Origin: an uncultured Muribaculaceae bacterium
GTDB taxonomy: Bacteria; Bacteroidota; Bacteroidia; Bacteroidales; Muribaculaceae
Length of the DNA stretch: 64,000 nucleotides
Assembly (NCBI GenBank): GCA_934661195.1
Contig: CAKUJD010000011.1
Location: 1 to 64,000, forward strand
Reading direction: 5' to 3'
How positions within the stretch are numbered: position 1 is the first letter of the stretch; every line of letters begins with the position of its first letter. Shown here piece by piece: positions 25,996-34,738 of the stretch. A program made the translations under genes and the position numbers. A model generated the notes under the pieces. That model ran no database searches. It was given only the letters and a program-made list of their open reading frames with translations, and had not been told where the DNA came from.

Positions 25996-27198
25996 TTATT
26001 TCTCAGTGATGATGTTGCAAATCGATACGCGGTTCCAGTCAGGCTCGCTGAACATGCTGCCCACGCCCTGACCTTCGGCCTGGATGCGGCTCGAAGAAAT
26101 CTTGTAGTTCTTCACAAGCAGGTCCTTAACGGCGTTGGCGCGTGCAAGAGCCAGACGCTCGTTGATTTCCTTGCTGCCTTCGGGTGAAGCGTAGCCCTTG
26201 ATGGTCACCTTGGCACCCTTGTGGTTCTTGAGGAATGTGGCCACACGCTCAACGTTGGGCATCTGGGCGCGAGAAACCACCGACTTGCCCTGGTCGAAGA
26301 ACACGTTGGTCTCAAGGCTCTCACCGTTCTTCTCCACGGTCACCACCTTGTTCTTGAGCTGCTTGCAGGCGTCGAGGTCGCGCTGCAGCTGTGCCTCGCG
26401 TGCCTTAGCGGCGTCGAGGTCGGCCTGGCTCTGGCTCAGCTGGCCGCGCAGGTCGTTAACCTTGGCGTTCACAGCGTCGATGTCGCGCTGAGTGTACTGC
26501 TTGGGGCAGATGGTCATGTAGTGAGTGCCGTTGCTGTTGCCGAAGTGGTAGGTGAGGCCTGCCTCGAGTTCAACGGCTGCCTGGTTGGCGTTGAAGGCAG
26601 TTGTGCCCTGCGAGTAGCCCTTGCCCATGTTCCAAACTACGGCAGGCTTCAGAGCCACTGTCCATGCCTTGCTCTCGCCCAGGTTGAAGTTGATGTTCAG
26701 GCCAGCCTTGGTGTACCAAGAGTTTTGGTCCTTGCGCTCATACTTCTGGCCGTCGATCACGTATTCGCCGGTCTTGTAGCCGTGCCACCAGCCTGCGCCA
26801 AGCACTGCCTCTACCTCCAGAGCGCGGGGTGCGCCCTTGTAGCCGCAGAACCAGTTGCTGAAGTTGATGGTGTTGAACAGGCCCACCAGTTGGTGGTCAA
26901 CGATGTTGGCGCTGTGATCGGCCCACACGTTGGCGGGTGCCTTTGTCCAGCTCGAGGTGTTGAACGACCATTCGCCTTCAACGCCCACGCCCAATACCGA
27001 AGTCACCTGCTTGCGCAGCTCAAGACCTGCCACGCCGCGCATATTCTGCCAGAATGAGTAGTGCTGGAACGGAGCCACGCCACCACCCTTCAGGGTAATT
27101 GACCAGTTGTCGGAAAATTTGCTGCCTTCCACAGTGACCTGTGCCTGAGCAGCCACGCAGCCACACATGAGGGCTGCTGCCAAAATAATCTTTTTCAT
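25996..27198 (-). CDS. OmpA-family outer-membrane protein
   Basis: A 400-residue protein with signal peptide (cut after AAQA). The N-terminal part (about 20-220) is an 8-stranded-barrel-like region rich in aromatic residues and glycine. A coiled coil follows (about 235-280, DVNAKVNDLRGQLSQSQADLDAAKAREAQLQRDLDACKQ). The C-terminal OmpA/MotB peptidoglycan-binding domain contains FFDQGKSVVSRAQM, TIKGYASPEGSKEINERLALARANAV and DWNRVSI. It anchors the outer membrane to the wall. A coiled coil between barrel and OmpA domain is a Bacteroidales-type layout. It has a strong promoter and its own terminator and is probably highly expressed. Confidence 0.92.
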   Translation of the reverse strand: MKKIILAAALMCGCVAAQAQVTVEGSKFSDNWSITLKGGGVAPFQHYSFWQNMRGVAGLELRKQVTSVLGVGVEGEWSFNTSSWTKAPANVWADHSANIVDHQLVGLFNTINFSNWFCGYKGAPRALEVEAVLGAGWWHGYKTGEYVIDGQKYERKDQNSWYTKAGLNINFNLGESKAWTVALKPAVVWNMGKGYSQGTTAFNANQAAVELEAGLTYHFGNSNGTHYMTICPKQYTQRDIDAVNAKVNDLRGQLSQSQADLDAAKAREAQLQRDLDACKQLKNKVVTVEKNGESLETNVFFDQGKSVVSRAQMPNVERVATFLKNHKGAKVTIKGYASPEGSKEINERLALARANAVKDLLVKNYKISSSRIQAEGQGVGSMFSEPDWNRVSICNIITEK

Positions 27199-27290
27199 AC
27201 CTAAAATATGTTTTTTATAAAACTATAATTAATTGTCTATTCTGCATTACACTCTTGGTGCAACAATACTCGTTTTTCTTATTCGGGGTG

Positions 27291-27321
27291 CAAAATTAAT
27301 AATTTTCGACTTTTTTTCAAA
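27291..27321 (-). promoter_or_regulatory. Strong promoter of the OmpA-family gene
   Basis: On the minus strand TTTG (27318-27321), a 19-base spacer and TAATTTTG (27291-27298) form a near-ideal Bacteroidota promoter. It predicts a leader of roughly 85 bases. Confidence 0.75.
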
Positions 27322-27485
27322 GTTCAAAACCGTCGGTTTGGCCGATTTATCGGTAAACCAGGCGTTTTTTACCCCCAAATCACCCATTTGACCACACTGA
27401 TAACCAATGGTTTAATCGCGTTAGTTCCAATAGGTAAAAAGGAACACTTATCACGACTTTGCGACCAATGGAAATAAAAAACAGA

Positions 27486-27522
27486 GGCGGCAGTCTGCAC
27501 CACGCGTGTGCAGTTTGCCGCC
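27486..27522 (-). terminator. Terminator of the RR-HK-PiT operon
   Basis: GGCGGCA..CTGCAC pairs with GTGCAG..TGCCGCC with one internal mismatch pair and a 7-base loop. On the minus strand it is followed by TCTGTTTTTTATTT. Confidence 0.8.
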
Positions 27523-27562
27523 CCGGTGAATGGCTTATGTTAACTTAATGTATAAGAAGTTG

Positions 27563-29800
27563 TTATTCCTTTTTGTCTTCGCCGCTGATGGCGTTCAGGA
27601 AGTAGGCTTGCGACTTTATGAAGTTGCGTGCCTGCAGCACCATAGTCTTGGTTTCGCCCAGCAGGTTGAGGAACAGCGCCGAGGCGCGGGTGCTGGCATT
27701 GGGGTCGTCTTGCAGACGGCGTATCTGGCGCTTGATGGTGTCGGCAATGATGTCAAACAGCTCATCGCGCATCACCATCACCTCGTCGAGGTGCGAGAAG
27801 TCCTTTTCGCGCAGCATGGTGTCAATCTTGGTGAATATGTCGTCCACCTTGTCATTCACCACCTTCAGGTCCTTTATCTGCTCGCCCGTGAGGCCGCGGT
27901 GGTTGTTGTTGATGTGGTCGTAGGCCGGCTTGGTGCAGTGCAGCAGCGCCTTGGTAACCTCGCACAAGTAGTCCACCACCTGCACATAGAAGTGCGCCGT
28001 CTCTATCTTCTGCTGCTCAAGCTGGCGCAGCACCGGCATGATGCCGTATTTGCGCTCATTGGCGGCGTCATACATCTGCCGTGCTTCGGCCACTGTCTCC
28101 TGCAGCTCTTTGCGGTTTTCGGTGAACAGGGCCACCAGCATGTGGTTGTACACCCTCGACACATTCTCCATGGTGCTCACTGCCGACTGCGTGCAGTTGA
28201 TGAGCACGTCCTCGGGCTTGTCGGTGACCTTTATCAGGGGCTTTGACTCGTTGTCGCTCTTCTTCTTGCCGCCCACAATGCGGTTGGTCAGCGCGTAGGC
28301 GCAGGCCAGCACTATCACGGCCAGTGCCCACCAGTGGCCCCACATGAGCAGCGACGCCAGCACAAACGACACGCAGAAGGCTATCAGTGCTGTTATGAAC
28401 CAGCCCATTATCACCACCATCACGCCGCTGATGCGGTACACGGCGCTGTCGCGGCCCCATGCGCGGTCGGCCAGCGACGAGCCCATGGCCACCATAAACA
28501 CCACGTAGGTGGTGGACAGCGGCAACTTAAACGAGGTGCCGATGCAGATGAGGATGGCAGCCGACGCCAGATTGACCACGGCGCGGATCTTGTCGTAGTT
28601 GCTCTCGCCGCGCTCCTCGGGAGGCAGCGGAATGAAGCGGCGGTTGATGGCGTCGATCCAGCTGTTGGGCAGAATGCGCTTGTAGCTGTTGTTGAGGCTC
28701 ACCGAGGCGCGCACCAGCATGCGCGAGAAGGGGGTGGAGTTGAAGCGCTCGTCCTCGTCGTGCTGCGAGGCCAGCGTCAGCTCGGTCTGCGACACGCGCC
28801 AGGCGTCTTTCGAGAAAAACAGCGTCACGGCCATTATCACGCCGGCAGCCAGCAAAAACCATGTGTTGGCCGCCTTCGGGTCGGCCAGGCCGCCCATCAT
28901 CATGCCCATGTCGCCGCTCTCCATTGCCAGGCGGTAGCTGTCAAAGCCCGCCAGAGGCACACCGATGAAGTTCACAAGGTCGTTGCCGGCAAAGGCCAGT
29001 GCCAGGGCAAAGGTGCCGCTCAATATGGTTATCTTCAGTATGCTCACCTTCATCAGCTGCAGCACCCACAGCAGGGCCGAGGCGGCAATCCACGCCACCA
29101 GCAGCACCGTCATTATGTTGTTTTTCACAAACGCGTCGAAGTCGTCGGTGAGCAGGCCCGAGCTCTTCAGTCCCTTGAACAGGGCAAAGTAGATGATGCC
29201 CACAATGGCTATGCCGCACCACAGCGCGCCATAGCGCTTAAGCTGCTTGGCATAGCGGAAGGTGAATATCAGGCGCGAGAAGTACATCACCACCGAGCCC
29301 ACAATGAACGACAGCACCACCGACACCAGTATGGCCGAAATCATGCCCAGTGCCTTGCCGCCGTTCACAAACTGGTCGAAGTTGGCCAGCGTCAGGCCCG
29401 AGTCGGCATACACCTTGAAGGCTGTCACGGCGCAGGCCGAGCCCAGCAGCTCGAATATCATGCTCACCGTGGTGGATGTGGGCAGGCCCAGCTTGTTGAA
29501 GCCGTTGAGCAGCACCACGTCGGTGAGCATCACGCCCGCATACAGATACATAATGTCGGTGAAGGTGAACATCTCGGGGTGGAACACACCCGTGCGGGCC
29601 ACCTCCATCATGCCGTGCGAGGTGAGCACGCCCACCAGTATGCCGCAGGCGGCCACGGTGAGAATTACGTTAAACGACGCCACTTTCGAGCCAAGCGATG
29701 AGTTGAGGAAGTTGATGGCGTCGTTCGACACACCCACCACCAGATCGACCACCGCCAGCAGGGCGAGAATCACTAAGATGACCGTGAAAATAGGATCCAT
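27563..29800 (-). CDS. PiT-family inorganic phosphate transporter with C-terminal PhoU-like domain
   Basis: A 745-residue polytopic transporter. The first PiT signature is VVGVSNDAINFLNSSLGSKVA, with GLPTSTTVSMIFELLGSA in the same half. The second half repeats the fold with GNDLVNFIGVPLAGF and KLPLSTTYVVFMVAMGSSLADRAWG. The last 200 residues (from about 545) are hydrophilic and helical, resembling the PhoU/DUF47-like tail found on large Bacteroidota PiT proteins. It imports phosphate using an ion gradient. It lies 64 bases downstream of a histidine kinase gene on the same strand, which suggests that the two-component system controls or senses phosphate. Confidence 0.88.
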   Translation of the reverse strand: MDPIFTVILVILALLAVVDLVVGVSNDAINFLNSSLGSKVASFNVILTVAACGILVGVLTSHGMMEVARTGVFHPEMFTFTDIMYLYAGVMLTDVVLLNGFNKLGLPTSTTVSMIFELLGSACAVTAFKVYADSGLTLANFDQFVNGGKALGMISAILVSVVLSFIVGSVVMYFSRLIFTFRYAKQLKRYGALWCGIAIVGIIYFALFKGLKSSGLLTDDFDAFVKNNIMTVLLVAWIAASALLWVLQLMKVSILKITILSGTFALALAFAGNDLVNFIGVPLAGFDSYRLAMESGDMGMMMGGLADPKAANTWFLLAAGVIMAVTLFFSKDAWRVSQTELTLASQHDEDERFNSTPFSRMLVRASVSLNNSYKRILPNSWIDAINRRFIPLPPEERGESNYDKIRAVVNLASAAILICIGTSFKLPLSTTYVVFMVAMGSSLADRAWGRDSAVYRISGVMVVIMGWFITALIAFCVSFVLASLLMWGHWWALAVIVLACAYALTNRIVGGKKKSDNESKPLIKVTDKPEDVLINCTQSAVSTMENVSRVYNHMLVALFTENRKELQETVAEARQMYDAANERKYGIMPVLRQLEQQKIETAHFYVQVVDYLCEVTKALLHCTKPAYDHINNNHRGLTGEQIKDLKVVNDKVDDIFTKIDTMLREKDFSHLDEVMVMRDELFDIIADTIKRQIRRLQDDPNASTRASALFLNLLGETKTMVLQARNFIKSQAYFLNAISGEDKKE

Positions 29801-29864
29801 AGCTTTTTCTTTTTTAGGAATTTGTTAGTTTCTGTTATTATAATTCGTTTATCTATATATTTCT

Positions 29865-31307
29865 TTATTTGTGCAGCGTGAAGGTTAACTCCAGGCCGCC
29901 GCGGCTGGCGTTGCGCACGCTAATGGCGCCGTGGTGGAAGAGCACAGCGTTTTTCACAATGGCCAGGCCCAGGCCAGTGCCGCCCATGGCGCGCGAGCGG
30001 CCCTTGTCCACGCGGTAGAACCGCTCAAACAGGCGCGGCAGGTGCTCCTCGGGCACGCCTATGCCATTGTCGGCAAAGGTGAACTTGTAGCAGTCGGCCG
30101 TTTGCCCGGCCAGCGTCACCGTCACATCGCGGCCGCCGCTGTAGTTAAACGCGTTCACAAACAGGTTGCGGAATATCGACTCCACCAGCGACGCGTTGCC
30201 CCTGATGTGCACCTCGCCGGGCACGTCGATGTGTATGCGCATCTGCCGCTCGGGCGGATACACCTTCATGTCGGCTGCCACGCGCTCTATTATCTCCTTC
30301 ACATCCACGTCGTCGAGCCCTATGCGGTCGGGAGCGTCGCTGATGCGCGTAATGGTCGAGAGGTCGCTCAGCAGCGAGCACAGCCGCTTCACGTTGGCAT
30401 AGGCGGTGTCGGTGAGCTCCTGGCGCATTTGCGGGGTCAGGGCCTCGCCGTTGGTCTCTATGGTTTCGAGGCAGGCCTGAATCACATGCACAGGGGTCTT
30501 GAACTCGTGGCTGATGTTGTTGGTCAGCTCATGCTTTATGCGGTTCTTCTCTCGCTGCTCGAATATGGCCTTGCGCAGGCTCTTGTCGCGCTCTTGCGCC
30601 GTCTCCTTCATTATCTTGTAGAGGTTCACGATGTGGCTGCTGATGTCGCCCAGCTCGTCGTCGGGGAAGCTGCGCGTGTCATAGCCGCTGATGTCGCCAA
30701 ACTCGGCCTCGTTGGCAAAGTCGCGCAGGTTTTTAATGCTGCGGCTTATGCTGCGGGCCGCCATCCACGCTATTATGGTCATGATTATGGCGATGGCCAC
30801 TATCAGGTAGTTGTCGGCCGAGTCCACGCGCAGCATCTCCAGCAGCGAGTGGGTGTAGGGCAGCGCGCTGCGCACCACCACGCCGTGGCCCCAGGTGGCC
30901 GAATAGAAGTATTCGCGCGAGTCGGTCGACGACAGGCGCCGCGTGGTGTAGCCGTGGCCGTGCGCCATGGCCTCGCGGAACTCCTTGCGGTTGCTGTGGT
31001 TGGCCATCACGCTGTCGGCGTTGGTGTCGAATGTCACCCGGCCGCTGTAGTCAATCACCGAAATGCGCAGCGAGTCGCGCGCCGGTGCCAGCGTGCGCAC
31101 CAGCCCGGGCGTCAGCTTGCCGCCGTCGGACAGGTGTTCTATCACGCGGGCGTTCACCATTTGCAGGCGGCTGTCGAGGCTCATCACCTTGTATTCGCTC
31201 TCGCGCGTGTATTGCAGCATGAAAAACGCCAGTGTCAGTGTCCAGGTGAAGAACACTATCATCAAAAACAGGCGCGTCTGCACATTAATGATTCGTCGTG
31301 AAGCCAT
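29865..31307 (-). CDS. Membrane sensor histidine kinase (PhoR/RprX type)
   Basis: A 480-residue kinase. I start at the ATG at 31307 (MASRRIINVQT), not at a TTG four codons upstream. TM1 is about residues 12-32. A periplasmic sensor loop of roughly 130 residues follows, then TM2 (YLIVAIAIIMTIIAWMA), a HAMP-like linker, the HisKA box NNISHEFKTPVHVI with the phosphorylated His, the N box FRNLFVNAFNYSGG, the G1 box FADNGIGVPEEHLPRLFERFYRV and the G2 box GGTGLGLAIVKN. It overlaps the upstream response regulator gene by 23 bases and precedes a phosphate transporter gene, so phosphate starvation is the likely signal. Confidence 0.9.
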   Translation of the reverse strand: MASRRIINVQTRLFLMIVFFTWTLTLAFFMLQYTRESEYKVMSLDSRLQMVNARVIEHLSDGGKLTPGLVRTLAPARDSLRISVIDYSGRVTFDTNADSVMANHSNRKEFREAMAHGHGYTTRRLSSTDSREYFYSATWGHGVVVRSALPYTHSLLEMLRVDSADNYLIVAIAIIMTIIAWMAARSISRSIKNLRDFANEAEFGDISGYDTRSFPDDELGDISSHIVNLYKIMKETAQERDKSLRKAIFEQREKNRIKHELTNNISHEFKTPVHVIQACLETIETNGEALTPQMRQELTDTAYANVKRLCSLLSDLSTITRISDAPDRIGLDDVDVKEIIERVAADMKVYPPERQMRIHIDVPGEVHIRGNASLVESIFRNLFVNAFNYSGGRDVTVTLAGQTADCYKFTFADNGIGVPEEHLPRLFERFYRVDKGRSRAMGGTGLGLAIVKNAVLFHHGAISVRNASRGGLELTFTLHK

Positions 31308-31971
31308 ATCCGTATCCAAGTTTTGTCTCTATATGACGGCCATAGTGGCCAAGTTTTTTGCGCAGGCGGTTGATGTTCACATCAATCGTGCGGTCAATCA
31401 CATACACGTCGTCGGCCCACACGGCTGTCAGTATCTCGGCCCGCGAGAATATGCGGTCGGGGCTGCCCATCAGGAAGGCCAGCAGGTCGAACTCCTTGCG
31501 CGTGAGCTGCACCTGCTCGCCGTCGGTGACGCATGTGCGCTGCTTCAGGCTCAGCTCAAGCCCCTCAAACTTAAGTGTCTCGGCCGCGGCCAAGGCGCCG
31601 GTGCGGTTGAGCACGCTCTTCACGCGGGCCAGCAGCTCCTTCATCGAGAAGGGCTTCTTGATGTAGTCGTCAGCGCCCGAGGCAAAGCCCTGCAGCAGGT
31701 CGTCCTCGCCGCTCTTGGCCGTGCAGAAAATGATGGGCACCTGCTTCTGCCCCTCGGTGGCGCGCATGTGCTGCGCCAGTTCAAATCCGCTCATGCCGCC
31801 CATCATCACATCGAGCAGCACCAGGTTGTAGGAGCCTAGCTTCAGCTTCAGCGCGTCTTCGGCCGAGAGGGCCGTGTCCACCTGATAGCCGGCCATCTCA
31901 AGGTTCATCTTCAGAACCAGGCAAATCGACTCTTCGTCGTCGACCACCAGAATTTTTGGAGTCAGTGTCAT
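31285..31971 (-). CDS. OmpR/PhoB-family response regulator
   Basis: A 228-residue regulator. The receiver domain has the acidic pair in LVVDDEESI, the phosphoacceptor Asp in LVLLDVMMGGMSG, the conserved Thr/Ser in IFCTAKS and the Lys in DDYIKKPFS. The C-terminal winged helix shows LTRKEFDLLAFLM and VIDRTIDVNINRLRKKLG, typical of the PhoB/OmpR group. It is the first gene of an operon with the histidine kinase (23-base overlap) and PiT transporter. A repeat-borne promoter-like sequence lies upstream at about 32086. Confidence 0.92.
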   Translation of the reverse strand: MTLTPKILVVDDEESICLVLKMNLEMAGYQVDTALSAEDALKLKLGSYNLVLLDVMMGGMSGFELAQHMRATEGQKQVPIIFCTAKSGEDDLLQGFASGADDYIKKPFSMKELLARVKSVLNRTGALAAAETLKFEGLELSLKQRTCVTDGEQVQLTRKEFDLLAFLMGSPDRIFSRAEILTAVWADDVYVIDRTIDVNINRLRKKLGHYGRHIETKLGYGYGFTTNH

Positions 31972-32077
31972 AACAATTGATTTGGGTTAAAACCGTTGTT
32001 TCTGTTCTACGCTGCAAAACTATTGCATTTTTCCCCAACCATTATAACAATGCCGTAACATTTGTAACACGTGTTAC

Positions 32078-32163
32078 ATTTTATACAAAAATAGTGCAAA
32101 TCGAGCGCAGAGCGCCGAAACGAGCTTGCTCGATTTCGGCCTATGCCGAGATGCTGCCTATTT
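32078..32163 (-). repeat. Promoter-bearing intergenic repeat upstream of the response regulator gene
   Basis: The layout AGTGCAAATCGAGCGCAGAG..., then a GCCGAAACGAGC/GCTCGATTTCGGC hairpin, then GCCGAGATGCTGCCTATTTTATAC, parallels the two tandem units at 40111-40278. On the minus strand the gene-proximal end reads TTTGCACTATTTTTG. TATTTTTG (32086-32093) is a -7 box for the regulator gene, with a weak TTTC/CGG match near -33. Confidence 0.6.
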
Positions 32164-32167
32164 TATA

Positions 32168-32204
32168 CAAAAAAACACGCGCCGAGGCAGAGAAGCCTCG
32201 GCGC
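32168..32204 (-). terminator. Rho-independent terminator of hflX
   Basis: GCGCCGAGGC (32179-32188) pairs with GCCTCGGCGC (32195-32204) across a 6-base loop. On the minus strand GTGTTTTTTTGTAT follows. Confidence 0.88.
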
Positions 32205-32226
32205 GCAATGCCTTGTGTGGGTGGGG

Positions 32227-33477
32227 TCAGTCCTGCGGGTTGGCGTCGTCTACCGCGTCGTAGGTCTGATACAGAAAGTCGTTGTAGGGGAAGCGCTTGG
32301 TGTGCACAGCCTTGGCCTTCTCATAGATGAGCCGCTTCAGCTCCTCGATGTTCTCGCGCTTCTTGGCCGAGATGAACACGCAGTTGTGTCCAAGGCGCGC
32401 CATCCACGTCTGGCGCAGCTCCTCGAGCGGAATGTTTTCGCGCTGGCGCGGAGTGAGGTCGTCCTCGTCCTTCTCCACATAGGTGAACTGGTCGATTTTG
32501 TTGAACACCACTATCACCTCCTTGTCGCCTGCGCCGCACACCTCCTGCAAGGTGCGGTTCACCACCTCAATCTGCTCCTCAAACTGCGGGTGGCTTATGT
32601 CCACCACGTGGATCAGAATGTCGCTGTCGCGCACCTCGTCGAGCGTGGTCTTGAACGACTCCACAAGATGGGTGGGCAGCTTGCGTATGAAGCCCACGGT
32701 GTCGGTCAGCAGGAAGGGCAGATTCTCAATCACCACCTTGCGCACCGTGGTGTCGAGCGTGGCAAACAGCTTGTTTTCAGCAAACACGTCGCTCTTGCTC
32801 AGCAGGTTCATCAGCGTCGACTTGCCCACGTTGGTGTAGCCCACCAGAGCCACGCGCGTGAGCTTGCCGCGGTTCTTGCGCTGAATCGTCTTCTGCTTGT
32901 CCCAGTTGGCCAGCTTCTGCTTGAGCAGCGCAATCTTGGTCTTCACAATGCGGCGGTCGGTCTCTATCTGCTCCTCGCCCGGGCCGCGCATGCCAATGCC
33001 GCCCCGCTGGCGCTCAAGGTGGGTCCACATGCCCGTCAGGCGCGGCAGCAGATACTGGTATTGTGCCAGTTCCACCTGCATCTTGGCGTTGGCCGTCTGG
33101 GCCCGCTTGGCAAAGATGTCCAGAATCAGGCTGGTGCGGTCCAACACCTTCACCCGGGTGGCTTTTTCTATAAAACTCACCTGCTTGGGGGTGAGGTCGT
33201 CGTCAAATATCACCAGGCTTATGTCGTTGTCCTCCACATAGGCCGCTATCTCCTCCAGCTTGCCCTTGCCCACAAACGAGGTGCTGTTGGGGGCCTGGCA
33301 CTTCTGCACAAACTGCTTCACCGTCACCGCGCCCGCGGTGTCGGCCAGAAAAGCCAGTTCGTCCAGATATTCCTTGGCGCGGGCCTCGTTCTGCTCCGGA
33401 GTCACGAGGCCCACCAGCACGGCGCGCTCCTCGGTGGCCATGCTTATGGTTTGTTTCTTGTCGTCGAGTAATCCCAT
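32227..33477 (-). CDS. hflX: Ribosome-associated GTPase HflX
   Basis: A 416-residue protein started at the ATG at 33477 (MGLLDDKK); a TTG three codons earlier is possible. The N-terminal HflX domain contains SFVGKGKLEE and VIFDDDLTPKQ, then the glycine-rich GGIGMRGPGEEQIETDRR linker segment. The G domain has G1 VGYTNVGKSTLMN, G3 DTVGFIRKLP and G4 VFNKID. HflX binds the 50S subunit, splits stalled ribosomes and responds to heat or antibiotic stress. It follows the OmpH/Skp-like gene by 42 bases on the same strand and ends in a strong terminator. Confidence 0.95.
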   Translation of the reverse strand: MGLLDDKKQTISMATEERAVLVGLVTPEQNEARAKEYLDELAFLADTAGAVTVKQFVQKCQAPNSTSFVGKGKLEEIAAYVEDNDISLVIFDDDLTPKQVSFIEKATRVKVLDRTSLILDIFAKRAQTANAKMQVELAQYQYLLPRLTGMWTHLERQRGGIGMRGPGEEQIETDRRIVKTKIALLKQKLANWDKQKTIQRKNRGKLTRVALVGYTNVGKSTLMNLLSKSDVFAENKLFATLDTTVRKVVIENLPFLLTDTVGFIRKLPTHLVESFKTTLDEVRDSDILIHVVDISHPQFEEQIEVVNRTLQEVCGAGDKEVIVVFNKIDQFTYVEKDEDDLTPRQRENIPLEELRQTWMARLGHNCVFISAKKRENIEELKRLIYEKAKAVHTKRFPYNDFLYQTYDAVDDANPQD

Positions 33478-33519
33478 TTTCTGCAATAATATGATTTAAA
33501 GTTTAGAGTGTGTGGCGCG

Positions 33520-34041
33520 TCACTGTGCGGCCACGCCCAGACGGCGCTTCACGTCGGCCGTCAGGTCGACTGCGTCGGGGCCCTGATACACCACTGGTGT
33601 CACCGACACGTCGAGCACATAGGTGTAGCCGCCCTCGCTGCCCGCTGCGGCCACCGCTGCGCGAATCTTTTCGTAGATGGGCGCCTCCAGGCTCTCGCGC
33701 CGCTTGCCGAGGTCGGCCTTGGCATCGGCCACAAACTGCTTGATGCGGTCGTCGTTCTGCTGGATTTCCTGCATGCGCCTCTCCTTGATGGTGGCTGGCG
33801 TGTCGCCGTCGGCCGAAATGGCCTGGAAGTCGGCATACTTCTGGTTAAACTCCGCCTCCAGCCGCTTGTATTCGGCCTGATATTTTCCGCTGGCCGTCTG
33901 CAGTGCGGCATCGGCCGCCGCCGTCTCGGGCATGGCCTTGAACACCTCCTGCACATTCACGGTGGCAATCCGCATTTGCGCCGCAGCGCACACCGGCAGC
34001 AGCAGCGCGGCTGCCATGGCCGCAATAAATCGTTGAGTCAT
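33520..34041 (-). CDS. OmpH/Skp-family periplasmic chaperone
   Basis: A 173-residue protein with signal peptide (cut after CAAA). The opening MRIATVNVQEVFKAMPETAAAD is the Skp/OmpH beta-strand and helix start. Residues 45-120 form a charged coiled coil (YKRLEAEFNQKYADFQ...ERRMQEIQQNDDRIKQF). Skp-type trimers hold unfolded outer-membrane proteins in the periplasm. Bacteroidales carry several OmpH paralogues, and another, lipidated one is at 44261. It is probably co-transcribed with hflX. Confidence 0.88.
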   Translation of the reverse strand: MTQRFIAAMAAALLLPVCAAAQMRIATVNVQEVFKAMPETAAADAALQTASGKYQAEYKRLEAEFNQKYADFQAISADGDTPATIKERRMQEIQQNDDRIKQFVADAKADLGKRRESLEAPIYEKIRAAVAAAGSEGGYTYVLDVSVTPVVYQGPDAVDLTADVKRRLGVAAQ

Positions 34042-34358
34042 ATAAAGTCCGTTTTTATTGTCCTAAAAGCATGAAATTCACCAGTCCATTGCCGCCCAAG
34101 CGGGCTGAGATCCCTATAAAAGGATCTCGCCAAACACGCCTCCGTCCGCCGCAGCGGGCTGAAAGCCCAATGTGTCCGTAGCCGTGGCCAGCGCCCTGAA
34201 AAGGCAAAAGCCCTAAATCCATAGCACCCGAATGGCAACAAACCGAATATCAATATGCAAAGATAGTGCAAATCACACAAAATCGTAACGTCTGCCTGCT
34301 GCTGAAACAAAAAAAGAGAAATCCGCGCGTTGCCGCACGAATTTCTCTGTTGCTCTCG
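34042..34358. repeat. Spacer with degenerate hairpin repeats and the tRNA-His terminator
   Basis: It contains GAGATCC/GGATCTC (about 34109-34128) and GCGGGCTGAAAGCCC-type short hairpins (about 34157-34170), together with GCCGTGGCCAGCGCCC. They look like remnants of dispersed palindromic repeats. The tRNA terminator is at 34315-34348. No coding frame is convincing. Confidence 0.5.
34306..34348 (-). terminator. Terminator of tRNA-His
   Basis: AGAGAAAT (34315-34322) pairs with ATTTCTCT (34341-34348). On the minus strand TTTTTTTGTTTC follows. Confidence 0.75.
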
Positions 34359-34433
34359 GGTGAGATATGGGACTCGAACCCACGACCTTCGGAACCACAA
34401 TCCGACATTCTAACCAGCTGAACTAATCTCACC
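34359..34433 (-). tRNA. tRNA-His (anticodon GTG)
   Basis: Minus-strand cloverleaf: the anticodon stem TCGGA/TCCGA encloses TTGTGGT, giving anticodon GTG. The acceptor stem GTGAGAT/ATCTCAC is preceded by an encoded G at -1 and followed by C73. This G-1:C73 pair is the hallmark of bacterial tRNA-His. The T arm is GTGGG-TTCGAGT-CCCAT. No CCA is encoded. Confidence 0.97.
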
Positions 34434-34501
34434 ATCTGGTTTTAACGACTGCAAAGGTAGAACAAATTTTCCACCTCTGCAAGTGCCGCCATAAAAAACG
34501 C

Positions 34502-34738
34502 CTATATTTTTTTCATTATTTGCTGTTTTTCCGTCTTGCGGTGCTCGCACTTGTGCTGCTTTTCGGGGCGCTTGGAGGCGGGAAGATGTCGGCTGCAGGT
34601 GCCGGCCAATGGGCATCCGGCGCATTCCACGCGGCCCTGGCGCACGCGGCGGCGTGTGCGCCACAGGGCGCGCAGGGCCGCCCACACGGCGGCGGCCACC
34701 ACTGCGGCCACGGCTATCCATTGTGCTGTGAGGCTCAT
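34502..34738 (-). CDS. Small Cys-rich single-pass membrane protein (FeoB-associated type)
   Basis: A 78-residue protein. Its ATG (34738-34736) overlaps the stop of the NUDIX gene as ATGA, a strong sign of a real, coupled gene. One membrane helix (WIAVAAVVAAAVWAALRALW) is followed by a basic patch and a cysteine cluster, VECAGCPLAGTC. A short N-terminal helix followed by CxxCxxxxxC is the layout of FeoB-associated Cys-rich membrane proteins. No feo genes are in the window, so the name is by resemblance only. The C-terminus is lysine-rich and probably cytoplasmic. Confidence 0.7.
   Translation of the reverse strand: MSLTAQWIAVAAVVAAAVWAALRALWRTRRRVRQGRVECAGCPLAGTCSRHLPASKRPEKQHKCEHRKTEKQQIMKKI

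Larger units (their letters stand above)
27199..27562 (-). other. Spacer: OmpA-gene leader and promoter, PiT-gene terminator
   Basis: The stretch nearest the OmpA-family gene is an AT-rich leader of about 85 bases. The promoter lies at 27291-27321, and the hairpin ending the phosphate-transporter operon at 27486-27522. The middle (27330-27480) holds TAAACCAGGCG- and GGTTTAATCG-like AT-rich sequence with no gene. Confidence 0.7.
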
